Shown here: piece by piece, positions 10,785 to 21,947 of the stretch
How positions within the stretch are numbered: position 1 is the first letter of the stretch
Layout of the letters: the number at the start of each line of letters is the position of its first letter
Assembly (NCBI RefSeq): GCF_030272615.1
Contig: NC_081405.1
Coordinates: 573,595,252-573,659,251 of the forward strand
DNA length: 64,000 nt
Origin: Cryptomeria japonica
Taxonomy: Eukaryota; Streptophyta; Pinopsida; Cupressales; Cupressaceae
Direction: 5' to 3'
Notes under the pieces: model-generated
Databases searched by the model: none
Told to the model about the DNA's origin: nothing
Seen by the model: only the letters and a program-made list of their open reading frames with translations
Program-made: the position numbers and the translations under genes

Positions 10785-12282
10785 TGTTTATATATAGAAA
10801 ACATGAGAAACTAAGAAGAATCTTGAAGAAGATCCACTCCATGCAAAAGAATCATTCGTTGGAAAAGAGGGGATGTGAATGTTAGCCAACCAAGATAGAA
10901 GGGGTGCAATGATGGGATGAACACTAATAAGATTAATCCATTTACCATTTCCAATATAATCAGCCACCCAATAGTTGAACCTCACCACACATCACTCTTT
11001 AAGTTGTAATGACCAATGAAAGTCAATCAGAGGCTCGTCTCCAACCCACCAATCGTCCTAGAAATGAATTTTCCCTCATTTCCAAGAATCCATCTTGATC
11101 CATTAAGAATAATATCTTTGGAATTACAAAAATTAGTCCAAAGATCAAAGGTCGTAACTGTTAAATTATAATTTTGTAAGACACTCTGGACATGAGTACC
11201 ATTAACATGGTATTTGTTGTGACAAATAGAGATCCATTCATTAGAATCTTTCAAGCATCGCCATAATTGTTTGGCCATAAGGGATTTTTTGAAATCACGG
11301 ATGTGCCTAACAGAAAGGCCTCCATGTCTCTTTGGGAGACACAATTGCTCCTAGTCCATAAGATTAAGGTAATTTTTTGATTCAATACCTGTCCACAAAA
11401 AAATCTTTTAGATTTTGTCCATGTGATTAGAAAATTTGGAAGGAACTTTAAACAAACTCATAATATAGACCGAAAGAATTTGCAAACAGGCCTTAATTAA
11501 TTGAAGCTTACCAGCATGGCTCAAAAGGGCACCTTTCCAACTAGCCAACTTATTTTGGAAGTGATCAATCAAATCGGACCAAAAGGAATTAGGGGCACAT
11601 TTCAAACACTGCGGTAATTACAAATAAGTGTCTGGTAATAAGGATAAATTACAACCAAGAATATCAGGTATCTTGGTTTGTCTATGGGCAAGTGTGTTGA
11701 GAAAAAAAGTAGAGCTTTTGGGTAGGCTAATCCTCTACCTAGAAACTCTTTCATAACAATTAACAATAGACTTCAAGAGCTTAGGTTCTATCACATAACT
11801 TCCCCCATCAGTAAATTATCATCCACAAATTCCTGGTGGGAGTAAACTTGGGATTGAGAGGGGAGGCAAAGCCCTTTGAGTCTTCCAAACCTGATCTCTC
11901 TCTGAAAATTTTTACTGAGAGCATCACCCATTAGAATGAAAAGAAATGACGAAAGGGGATCGCCCTGTTTGATACCTCTAGATGCCGAGAAAAAACCTGA
12001 AGAGGAACCATTGATTAAAATAGAGGACTTTGGAGTAGAGATGCAATGATTCACCACCCGAATGAATTGATAACAAAAACCAAAAGCCCGTAGAATTTTT
12101 ATCAGAAAGTCCCAATTAACCCTGTCATAAGCTTTAAGAAAATCAAGATTAAACAAAATACCAAGTTTCTTGTTGACCGATAAAGAGTGAATGTTCTCAT
12201 GAACATTACTGATACAATCCAAAATTTGTCTTCTAGAAACAAAATCATTATTATGTTTTGAGATCAAAAGAGGAATAACTTT
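10785..12282 (-). pseudogene. LINE-3, 3' half (reverse transcriptase)
   Basis: Minus-strand reverse transcriptase of an L1-like LINE, split from its 5' half (22293-24960) by a DNA transposon. From 12267 downward it encodes a VSRRQILDCI block, LDFLKAYDRVNWDFLIK, a SRGIKQGDPLSSFLFIL block and FVDDNLLMG (the YxDD box as FVDD). Then, in shifted frames, come an LASWKGALLSHAGKLQLIK block (11408-11605) and RHGGLSVRHIRDFKKSLMAKQLW (11280-11344, truncated here in quotation at its conserved core). A NYWVADYIGNGKWINL segment lies at 10880-10988. The zf-RVT region is absent, so the 3' end is lost near 10785. Frameshifts and stops are present. Confidence 0.8.
12279..12282. repeat. Left target-site duplication of the DNA transposon
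   Basis: CTTT lies directly left of the terminal inverted repeat and is repeated at 22293-22296 on the right. One copy is enough to restore the LINE-3 reading frame (Lys-Val across the joint). Confidence 0.85.
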
Positions 12283-12305
12283 GGGTCAGCGCAAGAAGAT
12301 GAGTC
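12283..12305 (+). repeat. Left terminal inverted repeat
   Basis: Begins GGGTCAGCGCAAG and ends ATGAGTC. It pairs with the reverse complement of 22270-22292, with six mismatches in 23 and no gap. It would be the transposase cleavage and binding site. Confidence 0.8.
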
Positions 12306-12327
12306 CACTTTTTGGCCAAAAAGTGGA
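12304..12327. repeat. 24-bp perfect palindrome next to the left TIR
   Basis: TCCACTTTTTGG followed by its exact reverse complement, overlapping the last two bases of the left inverted repeat. No equivalent palindrome of this sequence lies at the right end. Confidence 0.85.
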
Positions 12328-13164
12328 AGTGTTTTCCCTGTTTTTCAGATTTTGTCTCACTTGAGCTTAAATTTTGAAACACTTAGAGATTGAATCTTGG
12401 AAAAAGTCAGTAATATAAAAGATAGCTCTCTGAGTGTACTTTTCAAATATGTAATTTATTTTAATACCCACATAATAAAAAATAACTTTTTGAATGGAGT
12501 TCTAAAAACTATGTTTTAAAAATGCCTGTTTCAGGACCATACCATGCATGTGTACGACCCACACTTTTTGACACAGTTAAAATTATTTTCTCAAACCGTT
12601 TTGGGAAATGGTTTGTAACACACTGAAGATTGATAAGCATATTTTTCTGTATTTTTTTTTCAAATATTTTTTTTTTAATTAATTTTTTAATGGCCGTAAT
12701 TATCTTTTAAAAAATTTGACGTGTATGACCCACATAATTTGACGTAAACTTAGCATTTTTTGAATTTTTTTTTTTTAAATTGAAAAGAATTTTGTGTAGA
12801 TTGATGACATATAATTTTTTTTTCAAAATTCATTAAAATAAATAAGTTATTAAATTAAGAAAATTAGTTAATATTTCAAATTTATGAACCTGATTTAGTA
12901 TAAATTAAATAAAAATTAGTTAAAATAATCAATTTTTAAATTAATTTACATATTTAGAATCTAGACAGTGTAATCTGAAATGGGTTTCAATTCCATATAA
13001 AAATTCTTTGATTAGAGGCACGTAAACTATTTCATTTCATCATATTTGTGCTTTCATTCATGGAGCTTTGAATTTGTAGGTTCATTTCTCAGGTGTGGCC
13101 ATCCCAGGCCTATCCCGGGCCTAATCTCGAGGCAAGTGGCAGGTTGTGAATTCAAATTTTGCAT
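12328..13164. other. Left subterminal region of the DNA transposon
   Basis: Non-coding AT-rich DNA between the left end and the first gene. It holds two imperfect copies of a motif resembling GTACGACCCACA followed by TTTGAC, near 12551-12572 and 12720-12743. These may be binding sites. No gene is seen. Confidence 0.5.
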
Positions 13165-13236
13165 AACGGGCCCCCGTTTTATAAATGGGGGCCCGTTTCA
13201 TTTTTTGCCCGTTGGATTTAACAATGGGCCCCCGTT
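13165..13236. repeat. Left cluster of GGGCCC near-palindromes
   Basis: Three copies of a 14-bp unit with consensus AACGGGNNCCCGTT lie at 13165-13178, 13184-13197 and 13223-13236. They sit directly upstream of the transposase gene and match eight copies in the right subterminal region (21948-22226). They may be transposase-binding or promoter elements. Confidence 0.8.
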
Positions 13237-13413
13237 TCTAAATAACCGTTACTAAAAAAAAAAAATAGATTGCATCGATTTACCACAGTATCATTGAAAT
13301 CCATATTGACACAGATTTTTTACATCATTTGGCAGTACTTTTTAATATTTTTTACACAATTTTTTGAAGAACTCAATAAAAAAATATTATTTTTTGAAGA
13401 CGAGTTTGTAAAA

Positions 13414-16400
13414 ATGGGTTCTAAGCAACGTCAAAAGAAAAAAAAGAGGACAATGACAATGGACGAAATTCAAGAACAAAGAGAGAAGGAGGCAAAATGC
13501 CAAAGAGATCGAAGATCACAACAACGGCAATTGAATAACACTTCTGAAGCATCTAGTTCAGTGCCCGTTGTAGATGAGACCATTGAAGACATCATGATGG
13601 ATGCAAGAAATGTAGAACCACACACGGGTATGACTATTGATGCAAATTTTGATGTGGATGCGAATCCTGGTATGTTTTTAAATCCTGATGACTATGATGC
13701 CAATCAAATTGCTGATTTAAATGAAGCTGGATATAAATTTCATACACCAATACGAAAAGAAATAAAAATTGAAAATATTACACCACCCTCTCTAAAAGAA
13801 AATGAATATAATTTGTTTACTATTGATAGCAATGTGCTAGATAATCTTAATGGGTTAGTTTCTTGGAGACAAATCAGAACACATGCAAACAGATTATATA
13901 AACAATTTTTCTATAATAAAAAGTTAGGATTCCAATGTCAATTAATGCTACAATTAATAAAAATGTTAAAAATGCATAAAGTCATGAAAAAAATAGGTAT
14001 TTATGCAAAACCAAAAAGAAAAGATGAATCATATAAGCAAGTTGTATCTACTATTGCCAGTGCCATCAGTTCTATAGGAAAAACAAGTCGATCTAAAGAT
14101 AAGAATGCAGCACGTAGAGTTATAACAACTACTATAGTTGACAAAATGATTGTTAGTAAAAGAATGTTAAGTGATATAAGTGGCTATTTGAACTTACATC
14201 GTAGAACCTTGTCAAGAGCGGCCAAAAGTAGAGACACAATTGAAATTGATCCACTAAACCATTGTTGGAGTTTTAGTGGTAGACTTCAAAGGTCGGACAT
14301 GAAATTAAATGATGAAACTAAACAATTAATTGCAAAATTTTGGCATGATAACACTAGAGTTTCATCAAATGCTAGAGATTTTTTAAAGTTAAGGGTGGGA
14401 TCAAAAATTTGTGATCCTCATCCAAAACATCTTCTTGACATGACTCAAACTGAATTCTTTAAAAAATTTAGTGATGAATCTGTATTAATGAATTTACGAA
14501 TTAGTCAAAGATCATTTGAAAAATGCAAACCCTGGTATGTTAAAATCAATAAACAAAGAATATCTTGTTGTTGTAAAACTCATGTCCAGTTTCGTTACTA
14601 TTATGATGTTTTTCAATATATTTGTTGTATGTTGCATGGTAATGATCTTGTGCAGGATTGTGGTGTTTATGTTCCACCTGAAACTATAAAAGATTTTATT
14701 GGAAGTTTATTTTGTAAACCACCTAATGAACAATTATTTCTTTCCAGTTCATGCATTTATGGTGTTTGCAATTTATGTGGGAACTATTCTTCGATAGGTG
14801 AATGTTTGCATGAACATGTTTCATCTGAGTTTGGACAAAAAATGGTTGATGTTAGGAGATTTAAAAATATAGAATACCCTCTAAAGGATGGAAAGATGGG
14901 GAAAGGTTTAGAATTGATTACAGAACAGAATAGTGTGAATGCATTTATTAGTGAGTTTAAAACTTCTATTGTTCCAAAATATGTGAAACATTCCCAACAT
15001 GCCCGATGGCTTGATGGACAGTTTCGCATATGCAAGAACACATTTCCAGTTGGAACAATAGTATCAGTTGTGGATTTTGCAGAAAATTATACTCTAAAAC
15101 CACAAGAGGAAACTCAATCACAATACTACAACTCAGTGCAAGTGGCCATATTTGTGCACATTATATATAGACATGACCATGACAGTACAGAAGATAACAG
15201 AAAATTTTTGAGGGAGTATCATTTCTATGTTAGTGATAATCGATTACACTCTTCAGAGTTTGTCCAACATTGCTTCGAGGTATTTTATGATAATCTTAAG
15301 GAAAGAGAAATTGACATGAAATAGCATATGATATGGTCAAATAACTGCACTGGACAATTCAAAAATGCAAGAATGTTTTATTGGCTATGCAAAGTTCACA
15401 AGATAACCAATGTCCAACATTTATGGAGTTTTTTTGAAGCGGGACATGGTAAGGGGGAACATGATGGAGCCGGTGCCTGTATAAAAAGAGCTCTTGTTAG
15501 AGAACAATTGAAATTCGAGGATGCAGTGAAATTCAGAGATGCTCGTGCAGTTGTAGATTGGTGCAATTCAAAGTTGTCAAAAGGATCAACTGAAAACTCT
15601 GCAATTCGATGTTTCTTCTGGTTGATAGAGGAAGATAGTATTCCTATTCGGCATGATTGTAATACCATAATTGGATCAGCTAAATGGCATTCGTTTAAGA
15701 GTTCTAATTCAAACACATGGACTATATTCACAAGGCAACTTGCTTGCTTTTGTCAGTTTTGTGTTTTCGGAGATTGGGAATTTTGTGAGAATAAAGAATG
15801 GGTTGAAGAATGGCAACAAAGATCATTGACACCCATAGATGCAAATGATCCGCATGAAAGAACTGATGAAGATATGGATCAAATGTTTGCATCAAATGAC
15901 TATGATCGCATTTCAAATCTTATACAACAAGGTAAAATTATTTTTAAAATTTGTTTTGATTTATTAAATAGTACATAAATTTATGAAATCTTACAATGTA
16001 TATTTTTGTTTTTATTTCTCATTAAATATTAAAATAAAATTGTTATGTGACAGGACATGTCTATGCTGTTGTTGCACTAGAGGACAATGAAGAGGGGACA
16101 GAGTATTGGTTGGCTCGATGTGTAGAGCCAAAACATAAGCTAACTACTCCTCAAGTGGATGATGATGGTTATGACTATCCAACATGATCTGTGGTTGTTG
16201 TTGGCACTTGGCTACGCAAATATCTAACAAGAAAGAATGGATTGCCCGCATTTGAAGATTATGAATTATAGAAGAAGATTATACATTACTCGCATTTGGT
16301 AGTGGCAACTAATATAAAATTGGATAGATATCGTGGCAGGCCTACTAATAAACAATTATGGACTCTCTCTATGGAAGAGCACGAGACAATTATAGATGCT

Positions 16401-16439
16401 TTGCAAAAGAGAGAGGATGCAGATGGTATAACGGAATGA
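13414..16439 (+). pseudogene. Candidate transposase, two exons, with three nonsense codons
   Basis: Exon 1 is 13414-15931 and exon 2 is 16054-16439. The intron has GT at 15932 and AG at 16053, and the reading phase is conserved across it. The product would be about 1,010 residues. The N terminus is basic and coiled (GSKQRQKKKKRT). A Cys/His-rich stretch follows (CCCKTH near 390, then VCNLCG near 453). Candidate catalytic motifs are VVDFAENYT (Asp at 554), WSNNCTGQFKN (643) and HGKGEHDGAG (Asp at 684). This order recalls a poorly annotated family in animals with D(F/W)xENY, WSDGxxxQFKN and HGKGxxDGxG. TAG at 15322, TGA at 16185 and TAG at 16269 interrupt the frame, and Asn replaces the expected Asp at 643. 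The ATG at 13414 is the first plausible Met; upstream codons are T-rich. Confidence 0.75.
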
Positions 16440-17318
16440 ATCTAGGAAAATTTTGTTTCAGGTCTACCACAAGTAGAAGGCATCAATGAAAACAAAGTTA
16501 TTTAAATAGACTGTTTATTTTATTTTAGATATGTCTTCTTGATTACATTTTGTGTACAATATACATAAATGAGAGACTATTGGTCAAATTTATGAATGAG
16601 ATAATTATGTTTTAATCAAGTTCTATTCATTATATTTGTTAAATGATACTTTTTAAGTTAGAATATATGTTATAATTATAAGATATGTTTCGATACTTAG
16701 TTCATGATTTATTCACATTTAGTTTATCTAATCACAAGAACTATTTAAATGAAATTCCAAAAATAAAATTACAAGTCCACATAATGCCTATAAAGTTGTT
16801 TAAGCACAACTTCCATAAATAAAATTTCAAGTCCACATAATATATAAAGTATGCACAAAATTTCAAGTCCACATAATTTCAAGTCAATATATATGATCTA
16901 ATGTGCACATAATTTCAAGTCCACATAATATCTAATGGGCACAATACACATAAAGTATGCATGTATAATATATATGATCTAATCCTATTATGAAACTATC
17001 CATATATATAAAGTATGTGTGTGCACGTGTAAACAAATATGTAAAGCCTGTAAAATAGTACATATCAAAGCCAAATAAACAGTAAAATTTCAAGTCCACA
17101 TAATCCATATAATATCTAATCCATATATATGTCTAGATGGTAACATGATGTTCACTCCACATAATATCTAATGTGCACAAAAAATATAAAGTATGCACAA
17201 AATATATATGATCTAATCCTATTATGCAACTATCCATATATATAAAGTATGTGCACGTGTAAACAAATGTGTAAAGTCCATAAAAAGGTACATATCAAAG
17301 CCAAATAAACAGTAAAAT
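16440..17318. repeat. Intergenic region with a local duplication
   Basis: AT-rich DNA between the two convergent genes. The phrase ATTTCAAGTCCACATAAT recurs at least four times between 16818 and 17104. A longer block ending in CCAAATAAACAGTAAAAT is present twice, at about 16975-17096 and 17209-17318, with few differences. The second copy runs up to the stop of the minus-strand gene, so it supplies its 3' untranslated region. No gene is seen. Confidence 0.6.
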
Positions 17319-17738
17319 CTAGGTGCTATCATCAATAACATCTCGTGGTCTCTTATCCCGGGGACGTGGTCCAGATCCACCTGTCTCATGCTGTACAATA
17401 AAAAAATAATATTAAAATATTACTTGAAATTAACTATTAAAAGAATCATTTATCAAATATAGTAGAATTCGTAAATTAAGTTACAAAATTACCATATGCT
17501 CATCAGATCCTCTAGCAGTATCTCTCTTGTCCCCAGGACGTGGTCCAGATCCACCTGTCTCATGCTATACAATAAAAAAATAATATTAAAATATTACTTG
17601 AAATTAACTTTTAAAATAATCATTTATCAAATATAGTAGAATTCGTAAATTAAGTTACAAACTTACCATATGCTCATCAGATCTTGTAGTAGTATCTCTC
17701 TTGTCCTCGGGACGTGGTCCAGATCCACCTGTCTCATG
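17319..17738 (-). repeat. Triplicated 72-bp exon and intron, period 174 bp
   Basis: Three exons at 17738-17667, 17564-17493 and 17390-17319 are each 72 bp (24 codons) and begin HETGGSGPRP. They are spaced exactly 174 bp apart, with near-identical 102-bp introns between them. Since 72 is a multiple of three, each added copy keeps the frame. The last copy has a diverged second half carrying the stop. Confidence 0.85.
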
Positions 17739-19440
17739 CTGTACAATAAAAAAATAATATTAAAATATTACTTGAAATTAACTATTAAAAGAATCATTTA
17801 TCAAATATAGTAGAATTCATAATTTAAGTTACAAACTTACCATATGCTCATCAGACCCTCTAGCACTATCTCCTCTAGCAGTATCTTGTGCAGTATCAAC
17901 ACCAAATGTAGTGCTAGCTAACTCCTGTACAAGGTCAAATTCAAAGTGTCCAATTAAATCTTAAATTAAGAGTCAAAATAAGATCAAATTAAGTATTACA
18001 TATTAATACCTCAAAGGATGTCGATGTGCGTTCAAATTGGCTCTGATCAAAATTATGAGGATAACCTATCCTAATGGTAGTGTTCACCTGCATACATGCA
18101 TTTAATGAAATCATATTTAGTGAACATATATATGTGTACTAAATAATTTCAAGTTAAGTTACAATATTGTAAGAGTTCATATTTAATTTAAGAATTATAA
18201 GATACATACCATAGATGGTGTCACAATAGTCAGACCCTCTTCTCGATGTGATGTAGAGGGTCCCTCATGACCTGAATCCCGGAGAAAGAAGCATTCAATG
18301 TATCAACATGAAAATTTATATAGTATACGATGATAACATATTAACTTAAAAAGATCTAGTACAATGTCTAGATAGAAATTTATACTATACCCCATAAGGT
18401 GTGCCGAGTTGTGTTCTAGTAGATGCAACATTGACTCTAATATTAGGCGTAGTCGTTATCTACATAAACAAAATTTATTTAATGAAGTATTAGATTGTAT
18501 AAAAAAAGAGATGCACTTAGTTTATACCTATATTTAATGAAGTACATAAAAAGATTGACATGTACATGTATATATATCTATACCTGGTCAAGATGAACAT
18601 CCGAGCAAAGAAAATCCATATAAGATGTCATCATACTATCATCTGCTGCATCATGCTCATCTGGAACTGAAGTAGATCCTGCAGCAGTAGTAGGACCTAC
18701 ACACGTCTCATGACAACTCGAACACATATGTGGCATCCATTGAGGAGCAGATGCCATGTGAGCAGCTTGCTCACTCAGGTTACCTGTGAGGGAAGTCAAA
18801 GCATCTAATGTCGAAATGAATGATGTATTTTGGACATCTGCAAGAATCGATGGAGCAACAAGTGGAACTATGGGTGGATCCGGTAGGGGATTATTACTCC
18901 GTGCACCTAATCTATGCTGTGACATTCCACGACCAACACCCTGGAATGACTTAATATCAAAATAATTTGGTTTTTGGTTCATTACAAACTCACAGTATAA
19001 TTTCTTCAAAAAATAAAAAGGGACCTCATAATTACGATGTGGTGGATAATCAAAAACCATCCACCATCTATCCCAAAAGTATCTAGCCATTTTTGGATGA
19101 ACACACCACCTAATTGAAATTCTTTTCTGGTTAGGTTGCATTGGTTCTCTTGTTTTTGGGTTGGTCAAATATGGACATAAATGAGCTTTGGTTATTTTCA
19201 AATCAGTGATTTGTCTATAAGTTAAACCATCGGCATAAAAATCAGGCAACTCTTGTCGTTGTCTATGAAATTGATCTAATTGAGAATCAACAGATCTAAC
19301 TGACTCGACAACAGTTTGCATTGATTTTGCAAACTCTACAAGATGGGGTGGCGTGACTTGCTCATTTTGGATAGCAGCAATGTTTTTTTCAATCACTTGT
19401 AGGTTTTCATTAATTCGTTCTCTTAAACGAATTTCATCCA

Positions 19441-19507
19441 ATCTAGGGGTTGTGGTGGTGGTGGTGGTGGTGGTGGTGGTGGAGGCGGAGGAGGAGGAGG
19501 AGGGGGT
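19441..19507 (-). repeat. (CCA/CCT)n trinucleotide tract coding for proline
   Basis: Plus-strand GTG and GAG triplets, read as a proline run in the minus-strand gene. The frame on its 5' side (MDVFDIDELL) and on its 3' side (RLDEIRLRERI) differ by one base, so the tract or its edges gained or lost bases. Confidence 0.8.
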
Positions 19508-19557
19508 TGTGGTGGGGGATTTTCACCTAATAGTTCATCTATGTCAAAGACATCCAT

Positions 19558-20640
19558 GATAGCAAAGAACTCCTGCATATATAAAGATATACATGAATTA
19601 TATACAACTCTATGTCAAAGAAGAATCATTTGTTTTCATATATAATCTTTCTATAAAATTTAAGATATCAATCCATACACAAATTCTCTTACAAAGTTGA
19701 ATAAGAAATGAAACTCTTACATAAAAATCAGCACAACATGCCAACAATTAAAAACAAAATTAACCTTGCAATATTTACTTTTAAAATAATCAATTTCAAC
19801 AATATTTTACACATACATTTATAATTATCAACTAGAATATTATTTTGACTAACATTCCAAATAAAATTCCTAACATACTATATGATCCTCATTAATACGC
19901 ATCCATAATATTTCTTTAACGGATACATCTCCTTCAAATCATCACATCGTAATGCTTTTTATTTTAATAATTGAAAGCTTTAGGAATGCAGTCACGCACA
20001 AAGGGGTCCACTATCATACTTGCAAGCACTTGCTCATCACAATATTTTATTGTTTAATATGCAAAATTTTGAAAGATTTTGATATGTATAGACAAATTAA
20101 ATTTTTCATATAATTAGAGGTGAAATCAATTTTGAATTCTACCTCAATGATTGAGGGGATCTTACAATTTTGACTTTAAATATAGCTTCATTTATACTCT
20201 TTCATAAATAAACTAAAATAGAAGCTATAAAGAATTGCTAAATTCTAGCAATATATGTGTATGCAAGCAAGCATAAAAAATAGGATGTAAGGTGCTTAAA
20301 TTGGCAAGATAGGATGTAAGGTGCTTAAATTGGCAACATAACATTGCATTACAAGAGTTCTTGAAAATAGCTCATATAATGATTTATTTATAGTCATGAA
20401 GGATAGAGGATTAAATACTAAGATTGTTTTGAGACATCAATGGAGTAGATTGATTGAAAGGATTGTGTGCATTAGAAGCTTCCAAGTGGCAACTTATGTT
20501 TGGTGCACATGAGGAGTTCATGATCCAAGAAATTTTTGAGGAAAAGGTCTTCTTAGGGGCGTATACACCAAGATGTTGTAAAAAAAGGTAGCCAAATGAC
20601 CAAAAAAAGATAAACACGAGTGCGTTATTGGGAAATTCAT
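19558..20640. other. Right inner region of the DNA transposon
   Basis: AT-rich DNA upstream of the minus-strand gene, so its promoter should lie here. A 28-bp unit containing AGGATGTAAGGTGCTTAAAT occurs twice in tandem near 20282-20340. No gene is seen. Confidence 0.5.
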
Positions 20641-20679
20641 TTAACGCATTTGAGGTCTTTTTTGTAGTGATTTTTTCTT

Positions 20680-20925
20680 ACACTATCCTAGGCTTGTTTA
20701 CACTATCATAGGTTCATTAGGACTATCCTAGGTTCATTAGGATTGTCCCAAGTTCATTATGGCTTTCTTAGGCTCATTAGGACTTTCTTAGGTTCATTAA
20801 GACTGCCCTACATTCATTAGGATCATTTGAGGCTCATTGGGACTATCATATGTTCATTGTGATTGTCCTAGGTTCATTAATTTAATTCGTGTGTTCATTA
20901 GGACTATCTCACGTTCTCAAATAGC
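20680..20925. repeat. Minisatellite of about 21-23 bp
   Basis: Some twelve imperfect tandem copies of a unit like TTCATTAGGACTATCCTAGG. The unit varies at the CTATC and CCTAGG positions. It is confined to the DNA transposon. Confidence 0.75.
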
Positions 20926-21947
20926 TTCAACTAATATCTTAAATTAACTATTTTTTTAAAAAATAGCTCCTTAACAATTTAATATTATATACAATCGAAT
21001 ATGATTTCAACTTCAAACCTTGTGCACCTTTTAAAACCAAAAGATGTTGTTAAAACCATTCTTCTAATATTAGCTTAATCATAACATAATCTAATAAATC
21101 TTCCTCAAAATACCTACCAACTTCAAATCATATATTAAATCTTTTATAATATAAATTACATTCTAGATATACCAATATACTTCTAAAGATATTCATAATA
21201 CTTCTTGGGAATTATATTTTTCAAATCTTTCGGATGTATATATAATTAGCACCCCATTTAGAAAACTCATTATCAATCAACATTATAAATCAAGAATATT
21301 TTTTATTTTGTATTAATGAATTATATATTTGGCATATTAGCTTCCTTTATGAACCTATGTAAACCAAACTCCAATTTTAGTAACTTATCTAGCTTTGCTC
21401 TAAAATTGTGTCCATAATTGATCCTTTTATACCATCACATGACATAATAGGACCATAATAGGACCTTTATGCCATGACATGGCATAAACCTAAGCCTAAA
21501 CTTTCATATCTAAAATTTGAAGAGTAATGTTAATTACTTTTAAGGTTATACTAATTTAGTGGTAACTTTTGTATTGCCTAATGAGGATTAAGAACAATTT
21601 AGGTACATATGTTCGGTTTTATTTCAATTTCATTTTTGAACGTTTTTGTTTTTGTTTCCATTTCATTTTCGGTTTTTTGTTTGTGTCGATTTCATTTTGT
21701 TAATTATCTAGGTTTGGTTTTGGTTTCTAAATTTGTTGATTACAGTTTAGGGTTAACTGTTCAAAAATATTTTAGGTCAAAATCAAGAATTTACAAATAT
21801 AAAAAATAATTTATTTATATGCTACTATTAAAAAAAACTAAATAATACACCAAAAAAAAAATATATACAAGAAAATTATGAAATGTGAAAATAGATGACT
21901 GAATGTGTACCTGGGATAGTGGTGGAGGCTTGAAGTGGAAACCACAG
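20926..21947. other. Right subterminal spacer of the DNA transposon
   Basis: AT-rich, with a T-rich block near 21609-21760 of repetitive TTTCATTTT words. Open frames there are compositional and have no coding character. Confidence 0.5.

Larger units (their letters stand above)
17319..19557 (-). pseudogene. Second gene of the DNA transposon, at least eight exons, function unknown
   Basis: Exons, in coding order: 19557-18584, 18459-18391, 18271-18210, 18087-18010, 17924-17841, 17738-17667, 17564-17493 and 17390-17319 (TAG stop). Each intron has GT and AG ends, and the last five exons join in phase. The start MDVFDIDELLGE is followed by a run of about 17 prolines, then a coiled-coil-like helix, then a Trp- and Arg-rich core (ARYFWDRWWMVFDYPP near residue 165). 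The C terminus is basic (PRPRDKRPRDV) and could be a nuclear signal. The frame shifts by one after the proline run, and the join between exons 2 and 3 does not keep phase as read, so this copy may be broken. A DNA-binding partner of the transposase, as TnpA is for CACTA, is a guess. Confidence 0.6.

Noticed and set aside
21609-21809. Open frame rich in Phe, Val and Ser
   Set aside because: It follows from a T-rich repetitive stretch (TTTCATTTT words) and has no domain or conserved context.
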